This document shows positions 27,789 through 34,800 of a stretch of 34,800 bases of DNA, one piece after another (positions within the stretch are counted from its first letter, which is position 1; each line of letters begins with the position of its first letter). The DNA comes from a virus: positions 1 through 34,800 of the IMG/VR virus record IMGVR_UViG_3300017746_000059. One strand, written 5' to 3'. A model generated the notes under the pieces. That model searched no databases and was not told where the DNA came from. It saw nothing but the letters and a program-made list of their open reading frames with translations. A program made the position numbers and the translations under genes.

Positions 27789-27803
27789 TTTTATCTAATT
27801 CTT

Positions 27804-29615
27804 TTATGAGTCAATTAACATTTGTGTTAAATTACTAACATATGCACCTGTTGTTGCATCTTGGCTAGCACTACCATTTTTAAGAGATGAAACTTCAGAA
27901 CTATTGTTTTTAATATTAGAGATTAATTCATTATTAAATGAATCAGCTGATGGTTGATTTGTAGATGGCTGTAAACTACTTGTTCCTACATCTGGTATAA
28001 CACCATACATTGAAACTTCTTTACCAGCTAAATTAAGTACATCTTCAACACCTTGCGCTGATGCATATATTCTACCTTGGCCTGCATTAAACATATTTTC
28101 TATATCTCCTTTATCTCTTGGCTTACCGTGCTTTAAATCAATTTCAAATTTAGCCTCCATAGGAAAATCATCATAACCTAAACCTTGCCCTAATGTCATA
28201 GTAGCATTATCACAAATCATATTCCCCATCATTACAATCGGATTTAATGGATTACCGACAGTTAAATGCCAGTCACCAGTAGGCTCTCCACTAATAAAAG
28301 CTTTTGTCGCAGATGTACCTGTAGCACCACCTACTTGCTTACCTAAAAAGTTACCAAGCATATTACCTAATAAATTTTTACCAACTTTCTTTAAACCATC
28401 AACGATACTATTAGCATCAAAGTTTCCATTAGAATCTCCAAATAGACCTTTCATACCAGTCTCTACATCATTAACTACACTTCCCATATAACCAGAAAAA
28501 TTACCATCTCTTAACATACTAATGTCTCCAAATTGGCTAGCAACAAATCCACTACTTCCATAATATCTATGTCCTCCTCCAAAAAATTGAGCATTATTAG
28601 TAGTCATTGTTAACATATTACTTATAATATCAATCATTGCTATTTTAGGATTAACATAACTTAATGATTTAAGTTCATATTCAAATGTTAGCTTCATATC
28701 ATTTGTAAACTTTAATCCACGTTTACGAACCATAGTACTGTCTACAACATTTACGGGTCCTAATACAAAATTAGCATAAGTAGTTCCTAACCTATCAGCA
28801 GTAGAACTACCTGCTCCGTTTTGAGCTCTAAACTTAGAACCTGCAGTTTGTCCTTTCGCCGAGTCAGCAACTGCTCTACCTATTCCTCCAATCTTATTAT
28901 AAAAAGGTTGTTGTGTGTAACCACCACCTGATGAACCAGTATCTACTGATTCAAAATCAGCTGTTATTGCTTCATAGTTTAAACCAAAAGACATTTTTAA
29001 AAGTTCTTCTAAACTATTACCAGCAGTTTCTCCTAAATATGTTATTGCCGTTACACCAGCAACTTGTGTGGCATCGGCTACATTTCCTTCTTTATCCTTA
29101 ACTTTATATTGATAAATGTTATCACTAATTGCAGTTGGAAACCTCCTAAGTGTAATTAAATGATTTACTGGAATTTTTTTGTAATATTTAGAATATAAAA
29201 AATCTGATGGCTTATAACCTATTTTAGGATAGTGTTCATCAAAGTAATTTATGATCTTTGGCAATGAAACATTAGTAGCATTCTGTCCACCCATTAATTC
29301 ATTTTCAGGTTTGTCAATATACTTGTCTTGTTGAGCTGTTGATAAATTACCATAAAATCCTTGGAAATTAAACAAAGCATACTTATTAGCAATAGAACTT
29401 GCAATTGGTGATGTAGACATACCATTAGCCACGGTTGCTGCATCAGCTAAGGCAGAGTTAACATAAAATTTTTGACTGTATAAGTCTGAAACCCCTTTAG
29501 CAAAACCTGTGGCCTGCCCACCAAAAGGACCAACTAAATTAGAATTAGCTGTATTCTCTTGGGGATACATTGCATCATTTAAGTCGCTTATTGCATTACT
29601 AAAATTAAAAGCCAT
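27804..29615 (-). CDS. Phage tail structural protein, possible tube-end protein
   Basis: A 603-residue protein. Two blocks look conserved: residues about 145-170 (KKIPVNHLITLRRFPTAISD) and 445-520 (GDWHLTVGNPLNPIVMMGNM, then LGYDDFPMEAKFEIDLKHGK, then FNAGQGRIYAS). The strand pattern in the second block is like that of tail tube or tube-cap domains. The centre is Gly/Ser-rich (about 225-275), and a short glycine-patterned helix (KKVGKNLLGNMLGNFLGKQV) lies near 409-428. It opens the hub region ahead of the gp53-like gene. I infer a tube/baseplate junction protein, possibly one of two related tube-cap proteins together with the 478-aa product. The AATATATAA motif lies 17 bases before ATG, supporting the start. 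Confidence 0.82.
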   Translation of the reverse strand: MAFNFSNAISDLNDAMYPQENTANSNLVGPFGGQATGFAKGVSDLYSQKFYVNSALADAATVANGMSTSPIASSIANKYALFNFQGFYGNLSTAQQDKYIDKPENELMGGQNATNVSLPKIINYFDEHYPKIGYKPSDFLYSKYYKKIPVNHLITLRRFPTAISDNIYQYKVKDKEGNVADATQVAGVTAITYLGETAGNSLEELLKMSFGLNYEAITADFESVDTGSSGGGYTQQPFYNKIGGIGRAVADSAKGQTAGSKFRAQNGAGSSTADRLGTTYANFVLGPVNVVDSTMVRKRGLKFTNDMKLTFEYELKSLSYVNPKIAMIDIISNMLTMTTNNAQFFGGGHRYYGSSGFVASQFGDISMLRDGNFSGYMGSVVNDVETGMKGLFGDSNGNFDANSIVDGLKKVGKNLLGNMLGNFLGKQVGGATGTSATKAFISGEPTGDWHLTVGNPLNPIVMMGNMICDNATMTLGQGLGYDDFPMEAKFEIDLKHGKPRDKGDIENMFNAGQGRIYASAQGVEDVLNLAGKEVSMYGVIPDVGTSSLQPSTNQPSADSFNNELISNIKNNSSEVSSLKNGSASQDATTGAYVSNLTQMLIDS

Positions 29616-29632
29616 AGATGAAGGTTATTTTA

Positions 29633-29641
29633 TTATATATT
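29633..29641 (-). promoter_or_regulatory. AATATATAA promoter-like motif
   Basis: Minus-strand AATATATAATAAAA, 17 bases before the ATG of the 603-aa gene. It overlaps the last bases of the 187-aa gene. Confidence 0.55.
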
Positions 29642-30204
29642 TAACTTAAGCTGTTGAGGTACTTATTAATATCTATGTTACCTTTTTCAAATTTATCAGC
29701 CCAGCCTTTTTTATATCTGGCATCAAATTCTCTTACACTATCTATAGAGAGTGGCCCTTTAAAAAATGGCCTAGATGATATGTCCCTAATCTCTTTTAAG
29801 TTTTTAGAAATCATATACAGTTGAACTTTTTCAAATAATTCAGATAATCCAACCTTTGTTTTGGTACACATAACTGATTCTATAACTACATAAAATCTTT
29901 CTCTATCTTTTTCATTTAACCTATCTTCTAAAACTTTAGCAGTTTTAAAGTCTTCGGCTTTAAGAATCATTTTCCTTGCACGATTTTCAAACATATGTCT
30001 AAAATTCATATCAAAGAAATGCTGTTTAAGAAATCTCATATTATCATAAAACTTAATAATACGAATTTGATAAAGAGGATTTACTGGATCCCATTTGGAA
30101 TCTAAGATTTTACCTTTAACTGGTAAAAGTATGTTAGGATTAGTATGAGATGCTAAAAGGCAATATACGTTTTGTCCTTTATTAAATATCCTATGTGTTT
30201 TCAT
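29641..30204 (-). CDS. Small phage protein of unknown function
   Basis: A 187-residue, basic protein (MKTHRIFNKGQNVYCLLASH at the start). The first 60 residues look like a small beta barrel (NVYCLLASHTNPNILLPVKG, then PLYQIRIIKFYD), the remainder is helical and charged. No membrane segment, signal peptide or family motif recognised. ATG overlaps the stop of the preceding gene in ATGA, so translation is likely coupled to the 130-aa gene. Between this group of small genes and the hub genes lies the AATATATAA motif of the 603-aa gene, so it is probably at the end of its own small unit. Role possibly in tail or head completion; not known. Confidence 0.78.
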   Translation of the reverse strand: MKTHRIFNKGQNVYCLLASHTNPNILLPVKGKILDSKWDPVNPLYQIRIIKFYDNMRFLKQHFFDMNFRHMFENRARKMILKAEDFKTAKVLEDRLNEKDRERFYVVIESVMCTKTKVGLSELFEKVQLYMISKNLKEIRDISSRPFFKGPLSIDSVREFDARYKKGWADKFEKGNIDINKYLNSLS

Positions 30205-30593
30205 TCAAATTCTATTATGTCATCGAATAGCTCAGCAGTGCCGTTGACAGTAATATCAGGTGAATGATAAATTTTGTAAGTAATAGGTTTATCGGATAGT
30301 GATTCTACATATGTTTGTATTCCGCCAACCGTTTCTTTGTTAAGATTTCCTAAAACATAAAATATTGTTGTAGAAATATTACGACCTATTGCATTTTGTA
30401 ACTGTCTCATTAAATAAGATGATACTACTGCATCTGATGGTTCGTATTGATAAAAATCGTTTTTTGTAAGTTTGTTAAATATATCCATATAATTTATACA
30501 CTCAATACTCCTAGGGACATTTCCTAAAAATGTTTTAACGCGTAGTGCATCATTAGAGTATATGAAATTAAATTCTATATGTTCTTCTTCCAT
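30201..30593 (-). CDS. Small phage protein of unknown function
   Basis: A 130-residue acidic protein, beginning MEEEHIEFNFIYSNDALRVK and ending LFDDIIEFE. It has alternating strands and helices (STTIFYVLGNLNKETVG) and no membrane segment. Not recognised. The start overlaps the end of the 110-aa gene by 19 bases, and an AAGGAA Shine-Dalgarno lies 8 bases before ATG; this supports a coupled, real gene rather than a shadow. It ends in TGA that overlaps the ATG of the 187-aa gene. No slippery heptamer was visible at the overlap. Confidence 0.75.
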   Translation of the reverse strand: MEEEHIEFNFIYSNDALRVKTFLGNVPRSIECINYMDIFNKLTKNDFYQYEPSDAVVSSYLMRQLQNAIGRNISTTIFYVLGNLNKETVGGIQTYVESLSDKPITYKIYHSPDITVNGTAELFDDIIEFE

Positions 30594-30907
30594 TCTTCTA
30601 GTTCCTTAATCTCACTCTTAAGTCTTTTTATTTTAAATTCAATATCTTCACCAGTAGGTTCATAGTGAGTACCCCATTGTGTATTAATATCTAATACTGT
30701 TTTATCGAATTTACTACCGATCTCTAAACCGAGATCATCGCATAAATCAAAAAAGAATCTTTTTACATAACTGTATTGATTCTTATCATTTTCATTTGAT
30801 TCATAAACATCAGTAGAAGTAAAATGCTCTCTACCACCACCATGATTATCATCAATAACTTTTTTGATTACACCATTCCTGGCGGGTTCTAAAACTATTT
30901 TAATCAT
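30575..30907 (-). CDS. Small phage protein with C-terminal coiled coil
   Basis: A 110-residue protein. Its first 85 residues (MIKIVLEPARNGVIKKVIDD; LCDDLGLEIGSKFDKTVLDI) have no recognised motif. The final 20 (KIKRLKSEIKELEEWKKNI) form a short, charged helix with coiled-coil look. It starts on the base after the stop of the 128-aa gene and ends with TAG 19 bases into the next gene, so it belongs to the coupled small-gene group. Function unknown; protein-protein contact through the C-terminal helix is plausible. Confidence 0.75.
   Translation of the reverse strand: MIKIVLEPARNGVIKKVIDDNHGGGREHFTSTDVYESNENDKNQYSYVKRFFFDLCDDLGLEIGSKFDKTVLDINTQWGTHYEPTGEDIEFKIKRLKSEIKELEEWKKNI
30602..30607 (-). 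promoter_or_regulatory. Shine-Dalgarno AAGGAA
   Basis: Minus-strand AAGGAA inside the end of the 110-aa gene, 8 bases before the ATG of the 130-aa gene. Supports the overlapping start. Confidence 0.5.
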
Positions 30908-31294
30908 TTACGATTTTCTTTTGTATAAATTTTCTCTTAGTTCTTTGAAGACTTTTCTTGCCTCCTTCTTGTCTTTATGCCAAGTAGATTTATCTTTAAT
31001 AGTAATCATAGCTAAAGCATCTCTTAATTTTTCTATTTCTTTATCTGTATAACCTTCTTCTTTCCATTGAGATATTTTATTATTCTCAACCTGTTCTAAT
31101 TTGGCATATATGGATTTTTCAGCAGCTTCAACATTTGCTTCATGTATCTCTTTGCCTTTTTCTCTGGTTTGTTTACAGATTTCTAACCATTCTTTAAATG
31201 ATAATTTGCTTTTCATTTTTAGAATTCCTTGATGTTTCATAGCCGCTCTTCTTTGGCGACGGTTAGGTATAGTTTGATTTGTAGTCTCGCTCAT
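30908..31294 (-). CDS. Small basic helical phage protein
   Basis: A 128-residue, strongly charged protein (NRRQRRAAMKHQGILKMKSK near the N-terminus). Most of it is predicted helical (ANVEAAEKSIYAKLEQVENN), with many Lys/Arg, so it could bind nucleic acid or pack with a partner. No family is recognised. The AATATATAA motif lies 13 bases before ATG, placing a probable promoter for the coupled group 128-110-130-187 here. Confidence 0.75.
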   Translation of the reverse strand: MSETTNQTIPNRRQRRAAMKHQGILKMKSKLSFKEWLEICKQTREKGKEIHEANVEAAEKSIYAKLEQVENNKISQWKEEGYTDKEIEKLRDALAMITIKDKSTWHKDKKEARKVFKELRENLYKRKS

Positions 31295-31307
31295 ATGATT
31301 AATTTTA

Positions 31308-31316
31308 TTATATATT
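31308..31316 (-). promoter_or_regulatory. AATATATAA promoter-like motif
   Basis: Minus-strand AATATATAATAAAAT, 13 bases before the ATG of the 128-aa gene, in a 39-base gap; likely drives the coupled small-gene group. Confidence 0.55.
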
Positions 31317-31333
31317 ACTAGTTATAAAGTGTG

Positions 31334-31879
31334 CTATTCACCTTTGTACTTGCTCTCGATTAATGATTTAATACTATCAAATAAACAATCAGTAATTTCA
31401 TCTTGAGATAATTGATCTAAAATAAAGTCATGTAATTCTTCATTAACTTCAGTAGGATCAAATGATGCACTCATTAATTCATATACACCTTTTGCTGGAA
31501 TATTTACAGGAAACTCTAAAAGAAGTTTTACTTTATTATTCTTTTTTTGTTTGTTAAATAAAACTCTAATCGGTGAGGGTGTTGTATCTAAAGCAGGAAT
31601 TGGAATATCTACCGAAACTTTTTGTACGGCTGTAGATGGTGTCATAGCTATTGATGACTGAGTTTTTAAAAGTTCTCCAGCTATATCTGAATCTAACTGC
31701 TTTATAAACTCAGACTTTAAATCTTTAGCTAATCGAGTACCATTATTAAAATTTATCCATTTATCGTCTTCACTCTTAATAGTTACTACATTTCCAATAT
31801 CATCACCTTTAATCCATTGCCAATGTAAAGGCTCATTAGAATCTTCTTGTAGAGTTTCTTTAATATTATCTTTTTGCAT
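31334..31879 (-). CDS. Small phage protein of unknown function
   Basis: A 181-residue acidic protein. The N-terminal 80 residues look extended (QEDSNEPLHWQWIKGDDIGN, DDKWINFNNGTRLAKDLKSE). Around 110-130 there is a beta pair (VKLLLEFPVNIPAKGVYELM), followed by an acidic helical C-terminus (LHDFILDQLSQDEITDCLFD). No motif recognised. Its leader has a variant of the promoter-like motif (AATGTATAATAAT) 17 bases before ATG. A chaperone or assembly function would fit its size and charge, but this is only a possibility. Confidence 0.75.
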   Translation of the reverse strand: MQKDNIKETLQEDSNEPLHWQWIKGDDIGNVVTIKSEDDKWINFNNGTRLAKDLKSEFIKQLDSDIAGELLKTQSSIAMTPSTAVQKVSVDIPIPALDTTPSPIRVLFNKQKKNNKVKLLLEFPVNIPAKGVYELMSASFDPTEVNEELHDFILDQLSQDEITDCLFDSIKSLIESKYKGE

Positions 31880-31896
31880 TTGTTGTCTATTTATTA

Positions 31897-31905
31897 TTAT
31901 ACATT
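31897..31905 (-). promoter_or_regulatory. Variant promoter-like motif AATGTATAA
   Basis: Minus-strand AATGTATAATAAT, 17 bases before the ATG of the 181-aa gene at 31334-31879, in a 52-base gap. One base differs from the main motif. Confidence 0.45.
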
Positions 31906-31931
31906 AAATATAATAATTGTTTAAGAATTGA

Positions 31932-32225
31932 TTATGTACAGTTACCATTGATATCTTGATTACATATTGTATCAGGATCTTCTTCTGTATATGGATTCCA
32001 TGATAGTGCAGGTTGACCAACAGCATTTAATGCAATATTAAAAGCTTCAAAGGTGGAAAATGTATTTATATTAGCAGCAGCGTATTTAGTATAGGCTTCT
32101 CTTGTCCCTGCCTTTCCTGATCTATTAACACCTACAAGAAATGCTGTAACATATGAAGTTTTTTTAGAATCTTCATATACAATATAATAATCTTCTCCAG
32201 TTGGTGTTATATCTGTTGCCGCCAT
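31932..32225 (-). CDS. Small phage protein of unknown function
   Basis: A 97-residue protein (MAATDITPTGEDYYIVYEDS; ending CNQDINGNCT). The first half looks like a beta hairpin then helix (KAGTREAYTKYAAANINTFS). No known motif, no signal peptide. It starts 15 bases after the BspA-like gene stop, with a poly-A leader (AAAAAAAATAATAAATT) and no Shine-Dalgarno. It may be a small virion or fibre-associated protein because of its place beside the fibre genes. Confidence 0.7.
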   Translation of the reverse strand: MAATDITPTGEDYYIVYEDSKKTSYVTAFLVGVNRSGKAGTREAYTKYAAANINTFSTFEAFNIALNAVGQPALSWNPYTEEDPDTICNQDINGNCT

Positions 32226-32240
32226 AATTTATTATTTTTT

Positions 32241-33563
32241 TTAAACTCCCCCACCGTCATTAAGTGTTCCCCATTTAGTAGCAAGACTCGTGCGTGCAAT
32301 TGCTACTTGATTACCTGGTGATGTTATTGAATACTGACTATTACCAAAATCTACAGTACCACCTGGCCAAGATGGGAAACTATAAGCAGCATCCCATGCA
32401 ATTAATAACGCATCATAATTAGCAGTAGATAATTTAAAAGTAGTAGATGGGCCAGTCATTGGTGAGGTACCAACTGTGCTTACATTCCATGCATTTACAT
32501 TCCAATTTCCTATAGGTTGATCAAACGCAGTAGCATTGTCAAACATATCTCTCATATCCACAACGCCTGAAGTATCCCAACCGCTAATAGCCTGATTAAA
32601 ATTAGGACAATCCTTAAACATTTCTCGCATAGTAGTAACTGATGATGTATCCCAACTTGATATATTGTCATTAAAGATTGCACAGCCGTCAAACATAAAA
32701 TCCATCCTTTGAACACCTGATGTATCCCAAGAATTCATAGATCCAGAATTGTTATTATCAAAGTTGACACAATTCCTAAACATGGATTTCATAGAGAAAA
32801 TAGAAGATACCTTCGCACCTATATTAGTAAACACCCTAGGATTCATAGCAGTGCAATTATTAAACGTTCTTTCGAATTGTGTAACATTACTTACATCCCA
32901 ATTACTCAAATCGATAGGTCCACCCCCATTAGATCCAGATTGGAGTTTAGTACAACCTGAAAACATTATTTGCATTGCACTCAATCTACTTACATCCCAA
33001 TTTGCAATATTATTAATTGTAGTAAGACCACTACAACTACTAAATGTTGCTCTTCCTCCACGTGTATTAAAATTAATATTATTAGGATGTCCAGGAAACC
33101 AAGGAGTATCAGGGGCTGATATTACTGATAAGTTTGTACAACTTCTAAACGTTTGCCCGGCTGAAGATTGCTGCCCACCTGTTAGTTTTAAGTCACCCCA
33201 CCTTGTTATCTCTAATAATTTGTTACCGTCAGCTTTACCAGTCGCTTGTGCCAGCTCCCAGAAATTAAATCCTGCAATATTACCTTCTGCTGAAATTGTA
33301 TATGTACCAGGCCCACCTGTAAATGTATGCAAACATTCAGTAGCATAATTACTAGAATTAACATTAGAAGTTGTACCATCACCCCAGTTTATAGTAAAAT
33401 TAATGGTATAACCTAAATCATCTGTACCATTTGAAATGGGAAAATAAAATTGTCCCGTTCCAGATGGTGTTGTAAAACCATATTGAGTCTGAATGGCACT
33501 ATTAACTTTCATTTCAAACTTACCTTTACCTGAACCTCGCCTACCTGATAAAATCTTTCTCAT
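32241..33563 (-). CDS. BspA-like (DUF285) repeat protein with PKD-like N-terminal domain
   Basis: A 440-residue protein. After a basic N-terminus (RKILSGRRGSGKGKFEMKVN) comes a PKD-like strand set at about 50-92 (INWGDGTTSNVNSS ... FTGGPGTYTISAEG). Residues about 188-358 contain repeats of the BspA / DUF285 type, with the units NWDVSRLSAMQIMFSGCTKL, NWDVSNVTQFERTFNNCTAM, SWDTSGVQRMDFMFDGCAIF, SWDTSSVTTMREMFKDCPNF and GWDTSGVVDMRDMFDNATAF, plus divergent copies. These leucine-rich-like repeats occur in secreted surface and adhesion proteins of bacteria and protists. The C-terminal 60 residues hold a NYDALLIAWDA segment that often closes such arrays in marine bacteria. No clear signal peptide, so a virion or cytosolic role is likely. 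It follows the collagen fibre gene after 4 bases and may be part of the receptor-binding apparatus. Confidence 0.9.
   Translation of the reverse strand: MRKILSGRRGSGKGKFEMKVNSAIQTQYGFTTPSGTGQFYFPISNGTDDLGYTINFTINWGDGTTSNVNSSNYATECLHTFTGGPGTYTISAEGNIAGFNFWELAQATGKADGNKLLEITRWGDLKLTGGQQSSAGQTFRSCTNLSVISAPDTPWFPGHPNNINFNTRGGRATFSSCSGLTTINNIANWDVSRLSAMQIMFSGCTKLQSGSNGGGPIDLSNWDVSNVTQFERTFNNCTAMNPRVFTNIGAKVSSIFSMKSMFRNCVNFDNNNSGSMNSWDTSGVQRMDFMFDGCAIFNDNISSWDTSSVTTMREMFKDCPNFNQAISGWDTSGVVDMRDMFDNATAFDQPIGNWNVNAWNVSTVGTSPMTGPSTTFKLSTANYDALLIAWDAAYSFPSWPGGTVDFGNSQYSITSPGNQVAIARTSLATKWGTLNDGGGV
32487..33002 (-). repeat. DUF285/BspA repeat region of the adhesin-like gene
   Basis: Approximate span, within the gene at 32241-33563, encoding seven WDxS-type units (near residues 189, 222, 253 variant, 279, 304, 329, 354) of about 25 residues each. 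DNA copies have diverged, so the repeats are recognised at protein level only. Confidence 0.7.
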
Positions 33564-33567
33564 ATGT

Positions 33568-34800
33568 TTATGGTGCTATTTGTTCAAACCAATATTCATT
33601 ACGATGGCCATTAAATTGTACAGTTAAATACATATTGGTATTAGTTATAAAATCATCTCCTTTAATTGCTGTAGCCGAAACTACATTTGGTGCTGAAGCC
33701 GTGTTAGTTAATATTCTAGCAAAACCACCCAGTACAGTCGATGCTGGAGATATACTATATGATGTAGCAGTAGCAGCAGGGGTACTATCCATATTATAAT
33801 AAGTACCTAATACATTATCAGTTGTAATTGTTCCTGTTGTAGTACCAGCAGTAGCAGTATTACCTGGACCAGTTGGTCCTTGAATACCAGTTGGCCCGGT
33901 TGGTCCTTGAGGTCCTTGAATACCTTGATTACCTGAACCGGTTGGTCCTTGTGGTCCTTGAATACCCTGGTTACCTTGTGGTCCTTGAATACCTTGATTA
34001 CCTTGAGGTCCTTGAATACCTGTTGGGCCAGTTGGTCCTTGAATACCTTGATTACCTTGAGGTCCTTGAATACCTTGATTACCTTGAGGTCCTTGAATAC
34101 CTGTTGGACCAGTTGGTCCTTGGATACCTTGGTTACCAGTTGGTCCTTGAATACCTTGATTACCTTGGGGTCCTTGAATACCTGTTGGACCAGTTGGTCC
34201 TTGAATACCTTGATTACCTTGTGGTCCTTGAATACCTGTTGGACCGGTTGGTCCTTGAATACCTTGGTTACCTTGTGGTCCTTGAATACCTTGATTACCT
34301 TGAGGTCCTTGGATACCAGTCGGACCTTGAATACCTTGATTACCTGAACCAGTTGGTCCTTGAATACCTTGGTTACCAGTCGGACCTTGAATACCTTGAT
34401 TACCTGATCCCGTTGGTCCTTGTATACCAGTTGGTCCTGTTGGACCTTGGATACCTTGATTACCTTGTGGTCCTTGTATACCAGTTGGTCCAGTTGGACC
34501 TTGAATACCAGTTGGACCTTGGATACCTTGATTACCTGAACCAGTTGGTCCCTGAATACCAGTTGGTCCTGTTGGACCTTGGATACCTTGATTACCTGAA
34601 CCAGTAGGTCCTTGTGGTCCTTGTGGTCCTTGAATACCGGTTGTACCAGTTGGACCTTGGATACCTTGATTACCTGAACCAGTTGGTCCTTGAATACCAG
34701 TCGGTCCTGTTGGACCTTGGATACCTTGATTACCTGAACCAGTTGGTCCCTGAATACCAGTCGGTCCTGTTGGACCTTGGATACCTTGATTACCTGAACC
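33568..34800 (-). CDS. Collagen-like fibre protein (5' end outside window)
   Basis: A frame that is open from the right edge to a TAA at 33570-33568 (410 codons visible). A shorter reading from an internal Met at 33792 would be artificial, because the frame upstream is continuous and collagen-like: Gly-X-Y triplets built from [17 protein letters not shown] units with Pro, Thr, Gln and Asn in X/Y positions, for about 310 residues. Repeats end near 33862. The remaining 98 residues ([20 protein letters not shown] and a globular C-terminus ending [11 protein letters not shown]) probably trimerise or cap the fibre. Gly-X-Y fibres occur in phage tails and act as stiff or flexible stalks. The start and N-terminal anchor lie outside the window, so the full size is unknown. 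Confidence 0.9.
   Translation of the reverse strand, partial: GSGNQGIQGPTGPTGIQGPTGSGNQGIQGPTGPTGIQGPTGSGNQGIQGPTGTTGIQGPQGPQGPTGSGNQGIQGPTGPTGIQGPTGSGNQGIQGPTGIQGPTGPTGIQGPQGNQGIQGPTGPTGIQGPTGSGNQGIQGPTGNQGIQGPTGSGNQGIQGPTGIQGPQGNQGIQGPQGNQGIQGPTGPTGIQGPQGNQGIQGPTGPTGIQGPQGNQGIQGPTGNQGIQGPTGPTGIQGPQGNQGIQGPQGNQGIQGPTGPTGIQGPQGNQGIQGPQGNQGIQGPQGPTGSGNQGIQGPQGPTGPTGIQGPTGPGNTATAGTTTGTITTDNVLGTYYNMDSTPAATATSYSISPASTVLGGFARILTNTASAPNVVSATAIKGDDFITNTNMYLTVQFNGHRNEYWFEQIAP
33862..34800 (-). repeat. Collagen-like Gly-X-Y DNA repeat tract
   Basis: About 940 bases made of near-identical short repeats (on the plus strand, variants of ggtccttgaatacc followed by ttgattacctgaacc and agttggtcc). All are in phase with the fibre gene on the minus strand and encode Gly-X-Y triplets. 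Eight GGT-TCA (or GGA-TCA) dipeptide breaks, giving GPTGSGNQG, are visible. The tract continues beyond the right edge. Confidence 0.95.

Noticed and set aside
30575-30593. Programmed frameshift joining the 110-aa and 130-aa genes
   Set aside because: No slippery heptamer is visible in the overlap, and the second gene has its own AAGGAA ribosome binding site and ATG.
32749-33348. 199-aa plus-strand frame opposite the BspA-like gene
   Set aside because: It is a shadow of the repeat-bearing minus-strand gene; no leader, no plus-strand neighbours and low-complexity Leu/Val composition.
33568-33792. Separate 74-aa gene with start at 33792
   Set aside because: The same frame is open without a stop into the collagen repeats to the right edge, so this Met is internal.
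33873-34607. Plus-strand frames over the collagen repeat (Leu/Tyr-rich products)
   Set aside because: They arise because repeats have no stop codons on the opposite strand; the minus strand gives proper Gly-X-Y triplets in a frame ending with a globular domain and a stop.
33862-34800. CRISPR-like array
   Set aside because: Repeats are contiguous, variable in length and in frame with a collagen-coding gene; there are no spacer sequences of fixed size.
1-34800. Alternative genetic code (stop reassignment)
   Set aside because: TAA, TAG (110-aa gene) and TGA (130-aa gene) are all used as natural terminators, and long frames have no internal stops needing reassignment.

Overview
This window is about 35 kb of a tailed-phage (or phage-like) genome. 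It is very AT-rich and almost wholly coding, and every gene I can support lies on the minus strand, so it reads right to left as one long late-gene block. The protein set points to a large myovirus with a contractile tail and a T4-like baseplate. Recognisable wedge and hub proteins are a gp25/W-like protein (19244-19606), a gp6/J-like protein (17374-19230), a gp53/LysM-like protein (27243-27788), a gp27-like hub (25755-27239) and a gp5/gpV-like spike (23400-24296). TAA, TAG and TGA are all used as terminators, so the standard code fits. Most leaders are A-rich with little or no Shine-Dalgarno sequence, and one gene encodes BspA/DUF285 repeats. Both fit a Bacteroidota, perhaps marine flavobacterial, host, but that host call is inference.

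Layout in transcription order (right to left). First, the end of a long collagen-like fibre gene (34800-33568, 5' end outside the window) and a BspA-like repeat protein (33563-32241); both are candidates for exposed or receptor-facing functions. Second, six small genes of unknown function (32225-29641), several with overlapping or abutting ends that suggest translational coupling. Third, the hub and tube region: a 603-aa structural protein, gp53-like, gp27-like, a 478-aa structural protein, the gp5-like spike and a 90-aa small protein. Fourth, two unexpected genes: a protein with four S1 RNA-binding repeats (23012-21870) and an amidoligase-like enzyme with a beta-helix/pentapeptide-like tail (21829-20537). 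Fifth, the wedge region: a 287-aa protein, gp25-like, gp6-like, an 89-aa protein and a 1390-aa probable large wedge protein. Sixth, peripheral structural and fibre proteins of 215, 704, 1304 and 1575 aa, and the start of another collagen-containing fibre-like gene that leaves the window at base 1.

The baseplate genes probably work together. A gp5/gp27-like hub sits at the tube end. It is surrounded by wedges built from gp6-, gp25- and gp53-like proteins plus the large 1390-aa protein, and the last proteins add peripheral baseplate parts and fibres. The main oddities are the S1-repeat protein and the amidoligase embedded in this block, the BspA-like gene next to a collagen fibre, and an AT-rich motif (minus strand AATATATAA and close variants) found 13-28 bases before many of the start codons, which looks like a phage late promoter. 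No tRNA, rRNA, CRISPR array, integrase, transposase or convincing terminator was seen, and no gap between genes reaches 100 bases.
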